A DNA stretch of 61,375 nt from DAOTWY01 sp003696565 (GTDB lineage Bacteria > Chloroflexota > Anaerolineae > Aggregatilineales > Phototrophicaceae). Position 1 is the stretch's first letter, and every line of letters begins with the position of its first letter. The DNA lies in assembly GCA_034435635.1 (NCBI GenBank), contig DAOTWY010000162.1:1-61375 (forward strand). The letters run 5' to 3'. The position numbers were made by a program, and so were the translations under genes. This document shows, one piece after another, positions 25,441-34,052 of this stretch. The notes below the pieces were generated by a model, which had not been told where the DNA came from, ran no database searches, and worked only from the letters and a program-made list of their open reading frames with translations.

Positions 25441-27444
25441 TTATCTCCTAAAAACCCCCATGATCCATGTGACACCGCAAATTACATATCCAATAACGGC
25501 AATTGTCGTATCCCCATGGGTATAAAAGAGCGTGGAGGCAATCAACACACTGCCAAAAAACACTGCTCGGCTGGTAGCACGGTTCTCTTTTTCAATCCGT
25601 TTGAGTTGTTGACGATGCGGCAGACTTAAATCTGTGACAATGCGGAGTTCACCTTTCTCTAACTTGCGTAGCGCATCATCTGCGCGGCTGACTGGGGCTA
25701 TTGTCCGCCGGATAACTTCTTCGCCTACAGCCCGTAAAATTTGTACTCCATTCCCACTAAATAAGCTTTGTATAATGCTGACACTCATCTGTGGACGAGA
25801 CATAATGCTATTACGTGGAATATCCACACCAAAACCACGTGCGATGAGTTTTTCTGTATAAGGTTGCAAATCATACCATGGGTTATATAGCGGGTCTAAG
25901 CTAGTACACATGCCGCTTAAAATGCTGATGGTTCGCCCTAGATAAATAAAATCCTGCGGGATGTAAAACGGCATGGAGCGCATTAAATCACTGAATTCCT
26001 CTGCCAGGTCAACCATTTTGTCATAATCAACCTGTTTGAGTTCCATCATACTCAGACCCCATACTTGGTCAAACGCGGCACGTGCAGCCTCTATAATGCG
26101 CGGAATATCTGCACCAGGCAGTAGAAAACCTAACCGTTGATAGCTCTTGACAAGACCTTCTACGTCGCGAGTTAAAACGGAATAAAGTGTTGTGACCATG
26201 CCGTCGGCAATCTCATGTGTGAGCGTACCCGTCATCCCAAAATCTACAAAAATAAGGTAAAACGGGCGACCGTTGACCCCGAAATCGATAGTGATATCTT
26301 CAACCGGTAGGGGATAAACAAATAAGTTGCCAGGGTGGGGGTCTGCATGGAAGAAATATTCATCAAAAACCTGCTTCAGGTAAGTATCCATCAACCGCTT
26401 GGCAACTTGTTTGCGATTGATACCGGCTTTTTCCATCGCTTCAAAATCAGTGATTTTAATGCTTGTTACGTCTTCAATGGTCAAGACCTGATCTGTCGAG
26501 TGTTCATAATATACTGTTGGGATATATACCCCAGGATCATGCTTGAACATCTCTGCAAAACGTGCTGCATTATAGGCTTCATGCTTATAAGAGAGTTCTT
26601 CTAATAGCACTGCACCAAATTCTTCAACTAAACCCACTGCATCTGCCCGGCGTGAAATAAATTGAAAGCGCATGGCAATTTTTGCAATGATACGCATCGC
26701 TGCTAGGTCTGTATAGCAGATTGTGCGGATGTTAGGGCGTTGTACTTTGACTACAACTCGTGTGCCATCTAATAACTTAGCGCGATGAACTTGCCCAAGT
26801 GAAGCGGCAGCAATTGGTTCAGGATTAAACCAACTATAACGTGCCTCTAACGCACCGAGTTCATCTTCTACAACTTTTTTGATTTGTTTGAAAGGAATAG
26901 TTGGCACTTCATCTTGTAGCGATTCTAATTCTTTGATAATCGCTTCCGGTAGAATATCCACACGGGTGGAGATGAACTGCCCTAGTTTGATAAACACGCC
27001 ACCTTGCGCGATGGCAAATTTGCGGAACCCACGTGAATACTTAACCCAGCGTTTGAGTTCATTTTTCTTGACATAATCTGGTAAATATTGGGCGACATAA
27101 ACTTGCCAGAATAATATGCGGATAAATAATAATCCCGCGTAAACTAATGTCCGCCAAAATCGCCATTGCATCCGCCAAGACCGCGAGACATACTCAGGTT
27201 CTTTCACGGTGCTTTCCTCTGGGGATGGGATCAGGTGTTGAGCGGGGGCTTCCAACGGCTCAACTGGAATTTTAATCTCATTCGGTGATGTAATGGGTAC
27301 ATCATCCCCTAGAAATTCCGGCTCAACGATTGGTGTGTGCTGTGGGGGAGCCGGAATTTCAATATAATTTCCATTAGGATGTGGCTGTGTCTCGTTCTGG
27401 TTTGGCGAACCGGATACAGAGGGTTGATTCTTCAAATTTTGCAT
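25441..27444 (-). CDS. ABC1/UbiB/AarF-family atypical kinase
   Basis: A 667-aa protein with the UbiB fold: the family motif FIKLGQFISTR, the Ala-rich nucleotide loop PIAAASLGQVH, the lysine in VVVKVQRP, DPHPGNLF and the metal-binding FVDFGMTG. Two hydrophobic segments end the protein (SVLIASTLFYTHG; IAVIGYVICGVTWIMGVF). UbiB proteins are ATPases that support ubiquinone and other isoprenoid-lipid metabolism. The first 90 residues are a Pro/Glu-rich stretch not usual in the family. ATG 27444 overlaps the arsA-like gene by 71 nt and has no ribosome site; an internal ATG at 27171 is an alternative start. Confidence 0.87.
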   Translation of the reverse strand: MQNLKNQPSVSGSPNQNETQPHPNGNYIEIPAPPQHTPIVEPEFLGDDVPITSPNEIKIPVEPLEAPAQHLIPSPEESTVKEPEYVSRSWRMQWRFWRTLVYAGLLFIRILFWQVYVAQYLPDYVKKNELKRWVKYSRGFRKFAIAQGGVFIKLGQFISTRVDILPEAIIKELESLQDEVPTIPFKQIKKVVEDELGALEARYSWFNPEPIAAASLGQVHRAKLLDGTRVVVKVQRPNIRTICYTDLAAMRIIAKIAMRFQFISRRADAVGLVEEFGAVLLEELSYKHEAYNAARFAEMFKHDPGVYIPTVYYEHSTDQVLTIEDVTSIKITDFEAMEKAGINRKQVAKRLMDTYLKQVFDEYFFHADPHPGNLFVYPLPVEDITIDFGVNGRPFYLIFVDFGMTGTLTHEIADGMVTTLYSVLTRDVEGLVKSYQRLGFLLPGADIPRIIEAARAAFDQVWGLSMMELKQVDYDKMVDLAEEFSDLMRSMPFYIPQDFIYLGRTISILSGMCTSLDPLYNPWYDLQPYTEKLIARGFGVDIPRNSIMSRPQMSVSIIQSLFSGNGVQILRAVGEEVIRRTIAPVSRADDALRKLEKGELRIVTDLSLPHRQQLKRIEKENRATSRAVFFGSVLIASTLFYTHGDTTIAVIGYVICGVTWIMGVFRR

Positions 27445-28576
27445 CGGCAATTTCTAAGTCCCATAAGGCATACGGTAGAACAATATTCCGACGATATGGA
27501 CCGACACGCAAGGTTAACTCATCGCGTGAACGGTATAAATCCATATCACTTTTATCAACAAAGGGCAGAGGTACTTTTAGCTGATAATTTCCGTCTTCTT
27601 CACACTTTTCAATCGTATGGGTTTTGCCGGTAAACATCAATTGTGAGGGGTCACTGTCACCATATAATTCATCTGCTAACAGGCGCAGCTTATCAAAGCC
27701 GGTAATTTCACCGCCAAACAAAGAGGCTTTTCTTAGTGGAAGCCCGCCAAACGCTTCACTGATGAAGGCAATATTTTCCTGCTGTTTATCTTTCCACATC
27801 GCAAAATAGGGGTCTGTGACTTCATCAGGAATGATACGATTGCAGATAATCGAATCGGTTGCATAGCCATACAAATTAAGGTAGGTATATGTTCGTTGAG
27901 TTTCTTTAATCACCATTTTTTCCGGGTTGACCACCAGGCGAATGCTGCTAATTTCTGGATTAGTCATCAAATCCCGTACTTTATCTAGGGTGTCAAATAA
28001 GTTTTTGACCTGTTCCCAAGCTTCGTCATCAGGGGTGGTGTTTTTATCTGCGCGCCCTAACATGCGTCCAATCGGACGTAAAACTTTGCCTAAACCGCGC
28101 GTAATGGCGATGACCTTCATCAACCACCAGCGCGTGACATCTGGCAAACTGAGCAGGCGTAGTGTTTCTGCAGTGGGCGCGGCATCCACAATCAAAACAT
28201 CAAAATCTCCATCCTCAAAATATTTGTTAATCCATAATAAATGCGCGCCTTCCTCTAACCCAGGTAGAATAGTCACTTCTTCAGCGACAATTTCTTCTAC
28301 ACCGCTGCGGCTGAACAATGCCACCATATACTGCTGAAAACGCCCCCAATATTTATCCATGGAATATCGTGCATCAACTTCTTGTGCCCACAGGTTAGGA
28401 TAAATTTCAACCGGTTCAGGACCGATTTTTGTCTCCAAGGAATCGGCAAGGCTATGTGCAGTATCTGTACTAATGACGATGGTTTTATAACCCATTTCTG
28501 CACAACGTAATGCAGTGGCGGCACTGATGCTTGTTTTACCAACACCACCTTTACCTGTATGAACAATTACACGCAT
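27374..28576 (-). CDS. ArsA/Get3-family ATPase
   Basis: A 400-aa soluble P-loop ATPase. The deviant Walker A is TGKGGVGKTS (residues 7-16), followed by VISTDTAHSLADSL, VDAAPTAETLRLL and a late helical and beta region. The C-terminal FRYTKR-like swapped domain (VGPYRRNIVLPYAL) is typical of chloroplast and bacterial ArsA-like proteins. Without ArsB or ArsC nearby, an arsenite role is not supported; Get3-like handling of membrane proteins or lipids is as likely. GGAG lies 9 nt before ATG. It overlaps the UbiB-like gene, and the two are likely cotranscribed. Confidence 0.87.
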   Translation of the reverse strand: MRVIVHTGKGGVGKTSISAATALRCAEMGYKTIVISTDTAHSLADSLETKIGPEPVEIYPNLWAQEVDARYSMDKYWGRFQQYMVALFSRSGVEEIVAEEVTILPGLEEGAHLLWINKYFEDGDFDVLIVDAAPTAETLRLLSLPDVTRWWLMKVIAITRGLGKVLRPIGRMLGRADKNTTPDDEAWEQVKNLFDTLDKVRDLMTNPEISSIRLVVNPEKMVIKETQRTYTYLNLYGYATDSIICNRIIPDEVTDPYFAMWKDKQQENIAFISEAFGGLPLRKASLFGGEITGFDKLRLLADELYGDSDPSQLMFTGKTHTIEKCEEDGNYQLKVPLPFVDKSDMDLYRSRDELTLRVGPYRRNIVLPYALWDLEIADAKFEESTLCIRFAKPERDTATS

Positions 28577-28697
28577 AATTTAATGCTCCATTGACTTAAC
28601 TTCATTATACACAACAAAGAGAACGACTTCCCCTTATCTTAATCTACGTATTATCTGATATTTTGGTTCGTTTTAACTTCAATTTCTGATAAAACGC

Positions 28698-29264
28698 TTA
28701 CGAATCTGCCCGACAAAAGCAATCTACCGTATGATCGTTAACCATTCCCGCCGCTTGCATCAGTGCGTAACAAATGGTGGGACCAACAAATTTAAATCCA
28801 CGCGCTTTAAGGTCTTTACTCATGGCACGGGATTCAGATGTTTCAGTGGGTATCTCTGCTAGTGTTTTCCAGTGATTGATAATGGGTGTACCGTTGACGA
28901 ATTGCCAGATGTATGAATCAAAGCTACCAAATGCTGCTTGTATTTGAATAAATGCTTGAGCATTATGAATTGAGGCACGTATTTTAGCTTGATTGCGGAT
29001 TAATCCCGGATTGTTCAGCAATGCCTGGACTTTGTTTTCATCATAATGTGCAATTTTTTCAACATTAAAGTTATCAAATGCTTTGCGGTAATTCTCACGT
29101 TTTCGTAACACAGTTAACCAGCTTAACCCCGCCTGAACGCCCTCTAATGTCAGCATCTCAAACCAGAGCTGGTCATCATGAACCGGAACACCCCATTGTT
29201 CATCATGATATTGAATATAAAGCGGATCATCCGTTACCCATGCACAACGTATTTTGCTATCCAC
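28698..29264 (-). CDS. tag: DNA-3-methyladenine glycosylase I
   Basis: A 188-aa repair enzyme that removes 3-methyladenine from DNA. It shows the Tag signatures RCAWVTDDPLYIQYHDEQWG, FEMLTLEGVQAGLSW and GFKFVGPTICYALMQA, and the zinc ligands Cys near the start with NDHTVDCFC near the end. I start it at GTG 29264 because GGAGG (29274-29270) lies five nt upstream; a GTG 15 nt further up would not use this site. It overlaps the end of the preceding membrane protein gene by 8 nt. Confidence 0.93.
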   Translation of the reverse strand: MDSKIRCAWVTDDPLYIQYHDEQWGVPVHDDQLWFEMLTLEGVQAGLSWLTVLRKRENYRKAFDNFNVEKIAHYDENKVQALLNNPGLIRNQAKIRASIHNAQAFIQIQAAFGSFDSYIWQFVNGTPIINHWKTLAEIPTETSESRAMSKDLKARGFKFVGPTICYALMQAAGMVNDHTVDCFCRADS

Positions 29265-30996
29265 AATTCCCTCCGTCACAATCGCCTGTGAACCATGCTT
29301 CAGTATAGTTGATGGTCATATCAATCACTTGATGATTTGGAAATTGCTGGATAATTGCATCGCGTGATTGTCCATTATAATCTCGTGCGACAATAATATC
29401 GTTTTCAAAATAAGGGTCTGTAACGGCTATTAAACTCCCATATCCGCGCCACGTAAATCGACTACCTGGCACAGATGTCACAATAACCAAAATGGGACGC
29501 TCATCAATACGGCGCGCAGCGACAGCCTCAATTTTTGCTTGTGTTACGCCGTTAAACTGATACAATGCCTGAATGCGTGGCACGCTATAATGAATATATG
29601 ACCAACAGATCAACCCAGTAAACGCTAAAACTCCCATAAAATATAAAAGCCTAAAACGCTTTAATTGGTGAAATAGTTTGTCAAATGCCAAGGCTGCGAT
29701 GATCGCCAATGCCGGCAACGCTTCAAAATAATAGCGTGTACTGTAGCGTTGTGAACCTACCCAATATGCCATATGCCCGCCAATAAGACACACTGCAATT
29801 GCCAGCAGAAACCATGTCCAACGTGTTTGATGATCTGGTGGGTAGATGGCAAAGATAATCAATGGTAATAACATGACCAATATCCCCATCATCAGCCATC
29901 GCCAGATTGCTGCTTCATCAGTTATCAAAAAGGTGGCGTTATTCACTAGTGGTGGTATTAACCATATTAAACCGAGTAGCACCCATGCACGCATCCACCA
30001 TCGCCTAAAGCCGGCTAATAATCCAAAAGGCAAAATAAAAAAACTTAGCCCATAAAGCGGAAAATAATCACTTTGTGTACGTAAATGTTCTTGTACCTCT
30101 GGAGTAACCTCACCTAAAACCCATCCAAATAAATCCGCAGCTGTTAGTGATAAATCATAGCGGGCATGTGCTACCCCTTTGATGATGGTATGCCCGTTGC
30201 GCCCATAACCTTCTCCAAAACCAACTCGGTCATAATCCCATACTTTGCGATACAGATTTGTTCGATAATCACCACTTGTAATGTGATTATAAAGTGGGAT
30301 GGCGGCGGCAATTATCAATGTGATGAGAGCAAGCATGACATATGGTGGTATAAGCTCACGGGGTTTTTTCAATAGATAAGGCAGGCGTATTATACTCCAC
30401 AGTATAAAAGGTAGTGCTGCACTGGCAGCGGTTAATTGGCGGTTGATGACCAACAGCCCAAGTGCCACGCCGCCCACAATTCCCCAACGTATCCCATGAT
30501 GCCCTTGTTCAATTCTCCAATATGCTAGGATGAAAAACAACAAGCATGTGAGCGCGGCAGAATGTCCCATCAGGGTGCCATTTAGCAATAGTGCCATGGG
30601 AGAAAATGTCACTAGAGCCGCTGCGATGATCCCTACATCAGGGTGAAAAATCTCTTTGCCAATGCGATAGGTGAGGGAGACGGTCAGCATGGCACAAAAA
30701 GCATTAATGACCCATGCTTGCCCCATACTTACCCCAAGCGACAAGATAAATGACCAACCAGGTGTATATTTGCTGAAGCGTTTGCCATTCATCGTGATGA
30801 CAAAAGGCTGCCAATAAGCTAGGGAGGGCTGTGGTACATCAGCGGTGACCTCACCGTTTGCAAATACCCGTGCTTGAAATAAATAAGCAACTTCATCCTC
30901 TAGGTGGGGTAGACGTTCAAACACAGTACGACTCACCACCGCCGCCAATAGAAAACTTAAAAATGCCAATAAAATAACTAATGTTTTGTGTATCAT
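29257..30996 (-). CDS. GT39/ArnT-like membrane glycosyltransferase
   Basis: A 579-aa protein with about a dozen membrane segments. The first extracytoplasmic loop carries HLEDEVAYLFQAR, matching the acidic catalytic pair of protein-mannosyltransferase-type (GT-C) enzymes that transfer sugars from polyprenyl-phosphate donors. KYTPGWSFILSLG follows. The last 100 residues are an extracytoplasmic domain ending in FTGDCDGGNC. Acceptor and sugar are unknown. A second family member lies at 36857-38878. Confidence 0.8.
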   Translation of the reverse strand: MIHKTLVILLAFLSFLLAAVVSRTVFERLPHLEDEVAYLFQARVFANGEVTADVPQPSLAYWQPFVITMNGKRFSKYTPGWSFILSLGVSMGQAWVINAFCAMLTVSLTYRIGKEIFHPDVGIIAAALVTFSPMALLLNGTLMGHSAALTCLLFFILAYWRIEQGHHGIRWGIVGGVALGLLVINRQLTAASAALPFILWSIIRLPYLLKKPRELIPPYVMLALITLIIAAAIPLYNHITSGDYRTNLYRKVWDYDRVGFGEGYGRNGHTIIKGVAHARYDLSLTAADLFGWVLGEVTPEVQEHLRTQSDYFPLYGLSFFILPFGLLAGFRRWWMRAWVLLGLIWLIPPLVNNATFLITDEAAIWRWLMMGILVMLLPLIIFAIYPPDHQTRWTWFLLAIAVCLIGGHMAYWVGSQRYSTRYYFEALPALAIIAALAFDKLFHQLKRFRLLYFMGVLAFTGLICWSYIHYSVPRIQALYQFNGVTQAKIEAVAARRIDERPILVIVTSVPGSRFTWRGYGSLIAVTDPYFENDIIVARDYNGQSRDAIIQQFPNHQVIDMTINYTEAWFTGDCDGGNCG

Positions 30997-31021
30997 ACGG
31001 TGTATTGTAAGGGATAGATTA

Positions 31022-31309
31022 TCATTTGTTCCATGATTGCTTTTCTGCTGACCAGTCTAAATCAAATTCTTGATTACTTTGGATTGCTTGGATGATTGGC
31101 ATGAGAAAATCAGATATTTTTTCAATTACAGTCTCAAACGTAATCGATGTTGTCTTTAAATTCCTATTACAAAAGCCATTCCATTGTGTTATTTTGTAGA
31201 ATAAACGTTCCATAGCATAGCGTTCAAGCAAAAAATCAAGATTTTCTTTCCGATCTTTTGCTAGATTTTTTAAGCGTTGAAACACAGATTGTCCAATATC
31301 TTTACTCAT
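31022..31309 (-). pseudogene. AbiEii toxin remnant lacking its nucleotidyltransferase core
   Basis: An open 95-aa frame whose two halves both match AbiEii, a nucleotidyltransferase-like toxin normally about 270-340 aa. The first 44 residues (SKDIGQSVFQRLKNLAKD; LLERYAMERLFYKI) match its N-terminus. The rest (QWNGFCNRN; FETVIEKISDFLMPIIQAI; FDLDW) matches its C-terminus. The middle, with the catalytic core, is missing, and the join is in frame. The start is ATG 31309, overlapping the antitoxin stop (ATGA), with GGAGG upstream, so translation signals are intact. It is either a decaying gene or a short protein kept for another use. Confidence 0.78.
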
Positions 31310-31902
31310 GAAATTGCCTCCAGATAGGGTCTCATAACATTTGTCATGCGGCACACTTTTGCTGCCTGCCAGATTTCGTTGATGGTTGCGCGCTTCTGAT
31401 AGAGTGCATCGCGCAGTGCCTCTAGTGCGATATCTAGCCCAATTTTGTTGCGGAACTTAAAGCAATCGGCAATGGTCTTGGCAACGCTATATACTTTAAC
31501 CTCAACATGATTAACTTCATGTGTTTCAATCCCAAAGTGGAAAGCTTTGCCAGAGAACCGGAATACATTAACAGGCGGATAATCAATTTGAGGTTTCCAA
31601 CTTGTACCTTCTATGGCTATCCATATCTCATGTGGTAGTTGTGTGGTTAGGTCATGGAAACGCAGCGCAGAAACCAGACACACAACACTATTAGGTGCAC
31701 GTGTTGCAATTTCTGCCAGATCACTATGCTCATGCATCATCGTATCTGGCAGAGTATAAAGCCCACGCCCCACACGCTCCATACTTCCCTGCTCAACCAT
31801 GCGCTGAAGATAAACACGTTGAATCCCAAGTGCTTCAATATCTTTAGGGCGGATAATTCCTTCTTGTTGTGCCAGCGTTAGTATCTGCTGATAACGATCC
31901 AG
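31306..31902 (-). CDS. AbiEi-type antitoxin / transcriptional regulator
   Basis: About 198 aa if read from CTG 31902. The first 55 residues form the winged helix of AbiEi (LDRYQQILTLAQQEG; IRPKDIEALGIQRVYLQRM; MERVGRGLYTLP). The remainder is the AbiEi core (LVSALRFHDLTTQLPHEIWI; VYSVAKTIADCFKFR). The frame has a stop at 31917-31915 and no ATG, GTG or TTG before the winged helix. An ATG with a GAGG site (31910) lies out of frame and meets TAA at once. So the start may be CTG, or the gene may carry a small start-region lesion; ATG 31800 would drop most of the winged helix. It probably represses its own promoter through the inverted repeat just upstream. Confidence 0.78.
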   Translation of the reverse strand: MDRYQQILTLAQQEGIIRPKDIEALGIQRVYLQRMVEQGSMERVGRGLYTLPDTMMHEHSDLAEIATRAPNSVVCLVSALRFHDLTTQLPHEIWIAIEGTSWKPQIDYPPVNVFRFSGKAFHFGIETHEVNHVEVKVYSVAKTIADCFKFRNKIGLDIALEALRDALYQKRATINEIWQAAKVCRMTNVMRPYLEAIS

Positions 31903-31903
31903 T

Positions 31904-31949
31904 GTTACATTACCTCAATAAATATCAATATCTATTTAGGTAATGTAAC
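31904..31949 (-). promoter_or_regulatory. Perfect 12-bp inverted repeat, likely AbiEi operator
   Basis: GTTACATTACCT (31904-31915) and AGGTAATGTAAC (31938-31949) are exact reverse complements separated by 22 nt. The distal arm covers the -10 region of the abiE promoter and the proximal arm covers the start region. AbiEi antitoxins are known to autorepress through inverted repeats at this place, so this is the likely binding site. Confidence 0.8.
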
Positions 31950-31971
31950 AAGTATTCCAATGAAATGTCAA
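31942..31971 (-). promoter_or_regulatory. abiE promoter
   Basis: On the minus strand a perfect TTGACA (31971-31966) is followed after 18 nt by TACATT (31947-31942; four of six matches). The -10 lies within the inverted-repeat operator. Confidence 0.6.
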
Positions 31972-31986
31972 GTTTAAAACTAACAC

Positions 31987-32015
31987 TTGGCATCATTTGC
32001 TCACTTGTTTATAAT
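31987..32015 (+). promoter_or_regulatory. rplI promoter
   Basis: TTGGCA (31987-31992), 17-nt spacer, perfect TATAAT (32010-32015). The leader that follows contains a hairpin CACCTC (32044-32049) / GAGGTG (32060-32065) ahead of the ribosome site. Confidence 0.85.
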
Positions 32016-32094
32016 ACAAGCCGTTTCGTAAATGCTGCACCCACACCTCTCGCGACCGGGAGGTGCTGATGTTAATAGAGAAGGAATCGTTTCG

Positions 32095-32736
32095 ATGAAA
32101 GTTATCCTCCTGGATTATGTATATAAGCATGGTGTGGCGGGTGAAGTGATCGATGTCGCAGACGGGTTCGCACGGAATTTCCTAATCCCCAAAGGATTAG
32201 CTGTTCAAGCCACAGAAGCTGAATTAAAACGTGCCGCCAAACTGCGCGAACAAGCCGCCGCCAAGCGTGCCGCGCTGGAAAATAAGATGAATGAATTGGC
32301 GAAAATTATTGACGGCGTGGAGTTAATCTTTGGTCGTCGTGCCGCTTCAACGGGCAAGTTATTTGGCTCGGTGACTACTCAAGAAATTGCAGATGCCCTG
32401 CTAGAAAAAACTGGTGTAGACATCAACCGTCGACGGATTAGTCAGCAAGGTGTGCGTGAATTGGGCACCCATGAAGTGCCAGTACGCCTAGGTACAGAAA
32501 TTTCACCTGTACTGAAGATTACGGTTGTGCGGGAAGACGAGTTGGCTGAATATCTTGCAAAGCGTGAACGTGAAGCCGCACAAGAAGCACAAGCACTAGA
32601 AGACTCAGAAGATGTCCAGGCGCAAGCTGAGGACATGCAGACTGAGGTTATCCCAGCCGCTACGGTGCAAGAAGCAGTGGAGCAACTACAACAAGACGAT
32701 GCGCCACAAGAAGGACAAACACCGGCTGGTGAGTAA
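32095..32736 (+). CDS. rplI: 50S ribosomal protein L9 with acidic C-terminal extension
   Basis: A 213-aa L9 of the large ribosomal subunit; usual length is about 148-150. The standard part starts MKVILLDYVYKHGVAGEV, then ADGFARNFLIPKGLAVQAT, with a C-terminal domain ending near HEVPVRLGTEISPVLKI. About 50 extra residues follow, rich in Glu, Gln, Ala and Asp (EREAAQEAQALEDSEDVQAQ), probably disordered. The start is set by AAGGA nine nt upstream. The usual partners rpsF, ssb and rpsR are not adjacent. A terminator follows. Confidence 0.95.
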   Translation: MKVILLDYVYKHGVAGEVIDVADGFARNFLIPKGLAVQATEAELKRAAKLREQAAAKRAALENKMNELAKIIDGVELIFGRRAASTGKLFGSVTTQEIADALLEKTGVDINRRRISQQGVRELGTHEVPVRLGTEISPVLKITVVREDELAEYLAKREREAAQEAQALEDSEDVQAQAEDMQTEVIPAATVQEAVEQLQQDDAPQEGQTPAGE

Positions 32737-32762
32737 ACACACTTTTTAATTCACTTAACAAT

Positions 32763-32800
32763 GACCCCGCCGTTTGTTTGGTTTGGGGTCGTTTTGTTTA
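32763..32800 (+). terminator. Terminator after rplI
   Basis: GACCCC (32763-32768) pairs with GGGGTC (32785-32790) across a 16-nt loop, followed by GTTTTGTTT. It lies between rplI and the RodZ-like gene, which starts at 32813. Confidence 0.65.
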
Positions 32801-32812
32801 CAGAACTGCTTT

Positions 32813-34051
32813 ATGGACTCCTATTCACTTGGTCGTTATCTTAAAGAAGCACGGGAAGAACAAGAGCTGACGTTAGACGACGCGGTTGCGAAGTCTCGTA
32901 TTCGTCGGTATATCTTAGAATCCTTTGAACAAGGACAGTTTAATGTCGGTGCGTCTGAGGTACAAATCCGTGGCTTTTTACGTAACTATGCCCGCTTCCT
33001 TAAGCTAGATGAAGACCTCGTGATTCAATATTATGAATCGACTCTCGGTGGTGGGCGGCGTGCATCTCGGCGTAAGCGTGATACATCAGAAAACGCCATC
33101 CTATCACGCAAATTAACCGATACCAATCCCAATAAACAACACATCCCCTTAGGAGATCAGCAGGACGCTGCCCGGCAACGTTTCCTCAGGATAATCAATA
33201 TCATAACAGTGGCATTAGTTGCTGGTGCAGCTGTTGCGGTTATTGTGTTTGTTGTCATACAGTTATTGCAACAATCACAAACGACCTCACAAAGTTCACC
33301 AGATATTTTAGCCGCATTACCACCATCACCAACGCCAACAATTCCACCCACGTTTACTCCGCGTCCACAGGCTTCTCCCTTGCCGATGTTGCCTAGTAAT
33401 TACACTGGCAGTGGTGTTGCCATTACAGTTGAATTTCAACAACGATCTTGGGCGCAAATTACAGTAGATGGGGCAGAGCAGTTTGTTGGCATCGCTAAGC
33501 CAGGTGAGGTTATGCAATTTGATGGCTTAAATGAAATTGTGCTTGTTGCAACCAATGCGCGGGCGTTAAATATTATCTACAATGGGCAACAACAAGGTGT
33601 GTTTGGTGGGCGTGGTCAACGGGTAGATATTCGATTTACAGCAAATGACTTGGATATTCAAACAGGACCCGGCTATGACCCCACGCCGATTTTCACCGCT
33701 ACACCCACACCAACACGTGAGCAGATTGCCGCAACAATCATCGCAGAACGTACCCCTACATCTACACCAGGTCCAAGTCCTACGCCGTCAGCCACTTATA
33801 CGCCAAGTGATACACCGACCATAACATTGACCCCATCACTGACATTTACACCATCAGCAACCTATACACCAAGTAATACACCGACCATGACGCTTACGCC
33901 ATCGGCTACTTATACACCGAGCAATACGCCAACCATTACATCCACGCCGACTATCACGTCAACGCCAACAATGACGTTGACACCATCACCAACGGCGATT
34001 CTACCGCCACGCATGACACCGATTCGATTAACACCTTCAAAGGATGGATAG
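32813..34051 (+). CDS. RodZ-like membrane protein with Thr/Pro repeat tail
   Basis: A 412-aa single-pass protein. Residues 1-75 form the RodZ-type helix-turn-helix (SLGRYLKEAREEQELTLDDA; SEVQIRGFLRNYARFL). A Lys/Arg stretch precedes one membrane span near residues 125-145 (IITVALVAGAAVAVIVFVV). The outer part holds the RodZ C-terminal beta domain (RSWAQITVDGAEQFVG; GEVMQFDGLNEIVLV), then a long Thr/Pro-rich tail of repeats. RodZ links MreB to the envelope in rod-shaped cells; no MreB is in the window. The ATG at 32813 has no good ribosome site, and an earlier TTG lies in the terminator. RimO overlaps or follows directly. Confidence 0.82.
   Translation: MDSYSLGRYLKEAREEQELTLDDAVAKSRIRRYILESFEQGQFNVGASEVQIRGFLRNYARFLKLDEDLVIQYYESTLGGGRRASRRKRDTSENAILSRKLTDTNPNKQHIPLGDQQDAARQRFLRIINIITVALVAGAAVAVIVFVVIQLLQQSQTTSQSSPDILAALPPSPTPTIPPTFTPRPQASPLPMLPSNYTGSGVAITVEFQQRSWAQITVDGAEQFVGIAKPGEVMQFDGLNEIVLVATNARALNIIYNGQQQGVFGGRGQRVDIRFTANDLDIQTGPGYDPTPIFTATPTPTREQIAATIIAERTPTSTPGPSPTPSATYTPSDTPTITLTPSLTFTPSATYTPSNTPTMTLTPSATYTPSNTPTITSTPTITSTPTMTLTPSPTAILPPRMTPIRLTPSKDG
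33782..34000 (+). repeat. In-frame Thr/Pro/Ser tandem repeats
   Basis: Three imperfect copies of a coding unit that begins SATYTPS(D/N)TPT and ends in variable TLTPS or TSTPT elements, of 16 to about 28 residues each. Codons differ between copies, so the amino acids are held more tightly than the DNA. The tail is outside the membrane and could be a cell-wall-spanning or O-glycosylated spacer. Confidence 0.8.
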
Positions 34052-34052
34052 G

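Noticed and set aside
27374..28576. Arsenic resistance operon
   Set aside because: No arsB, arsC or arsR neighbours; ArsA-like ATPases also serve other roles.
31904..31949. Terminal inverted repeats of an insertion sequence
   Set aside because: Only 22 nt lie between the arms, no transposase is present, and the position matches a promoter-operator.
33782..34000. Possible CRISPR-like or tandem DNA repeats
   Set aside because: The repeats are coding, imperfect at DNA level, vary in length and have no unique spacers.
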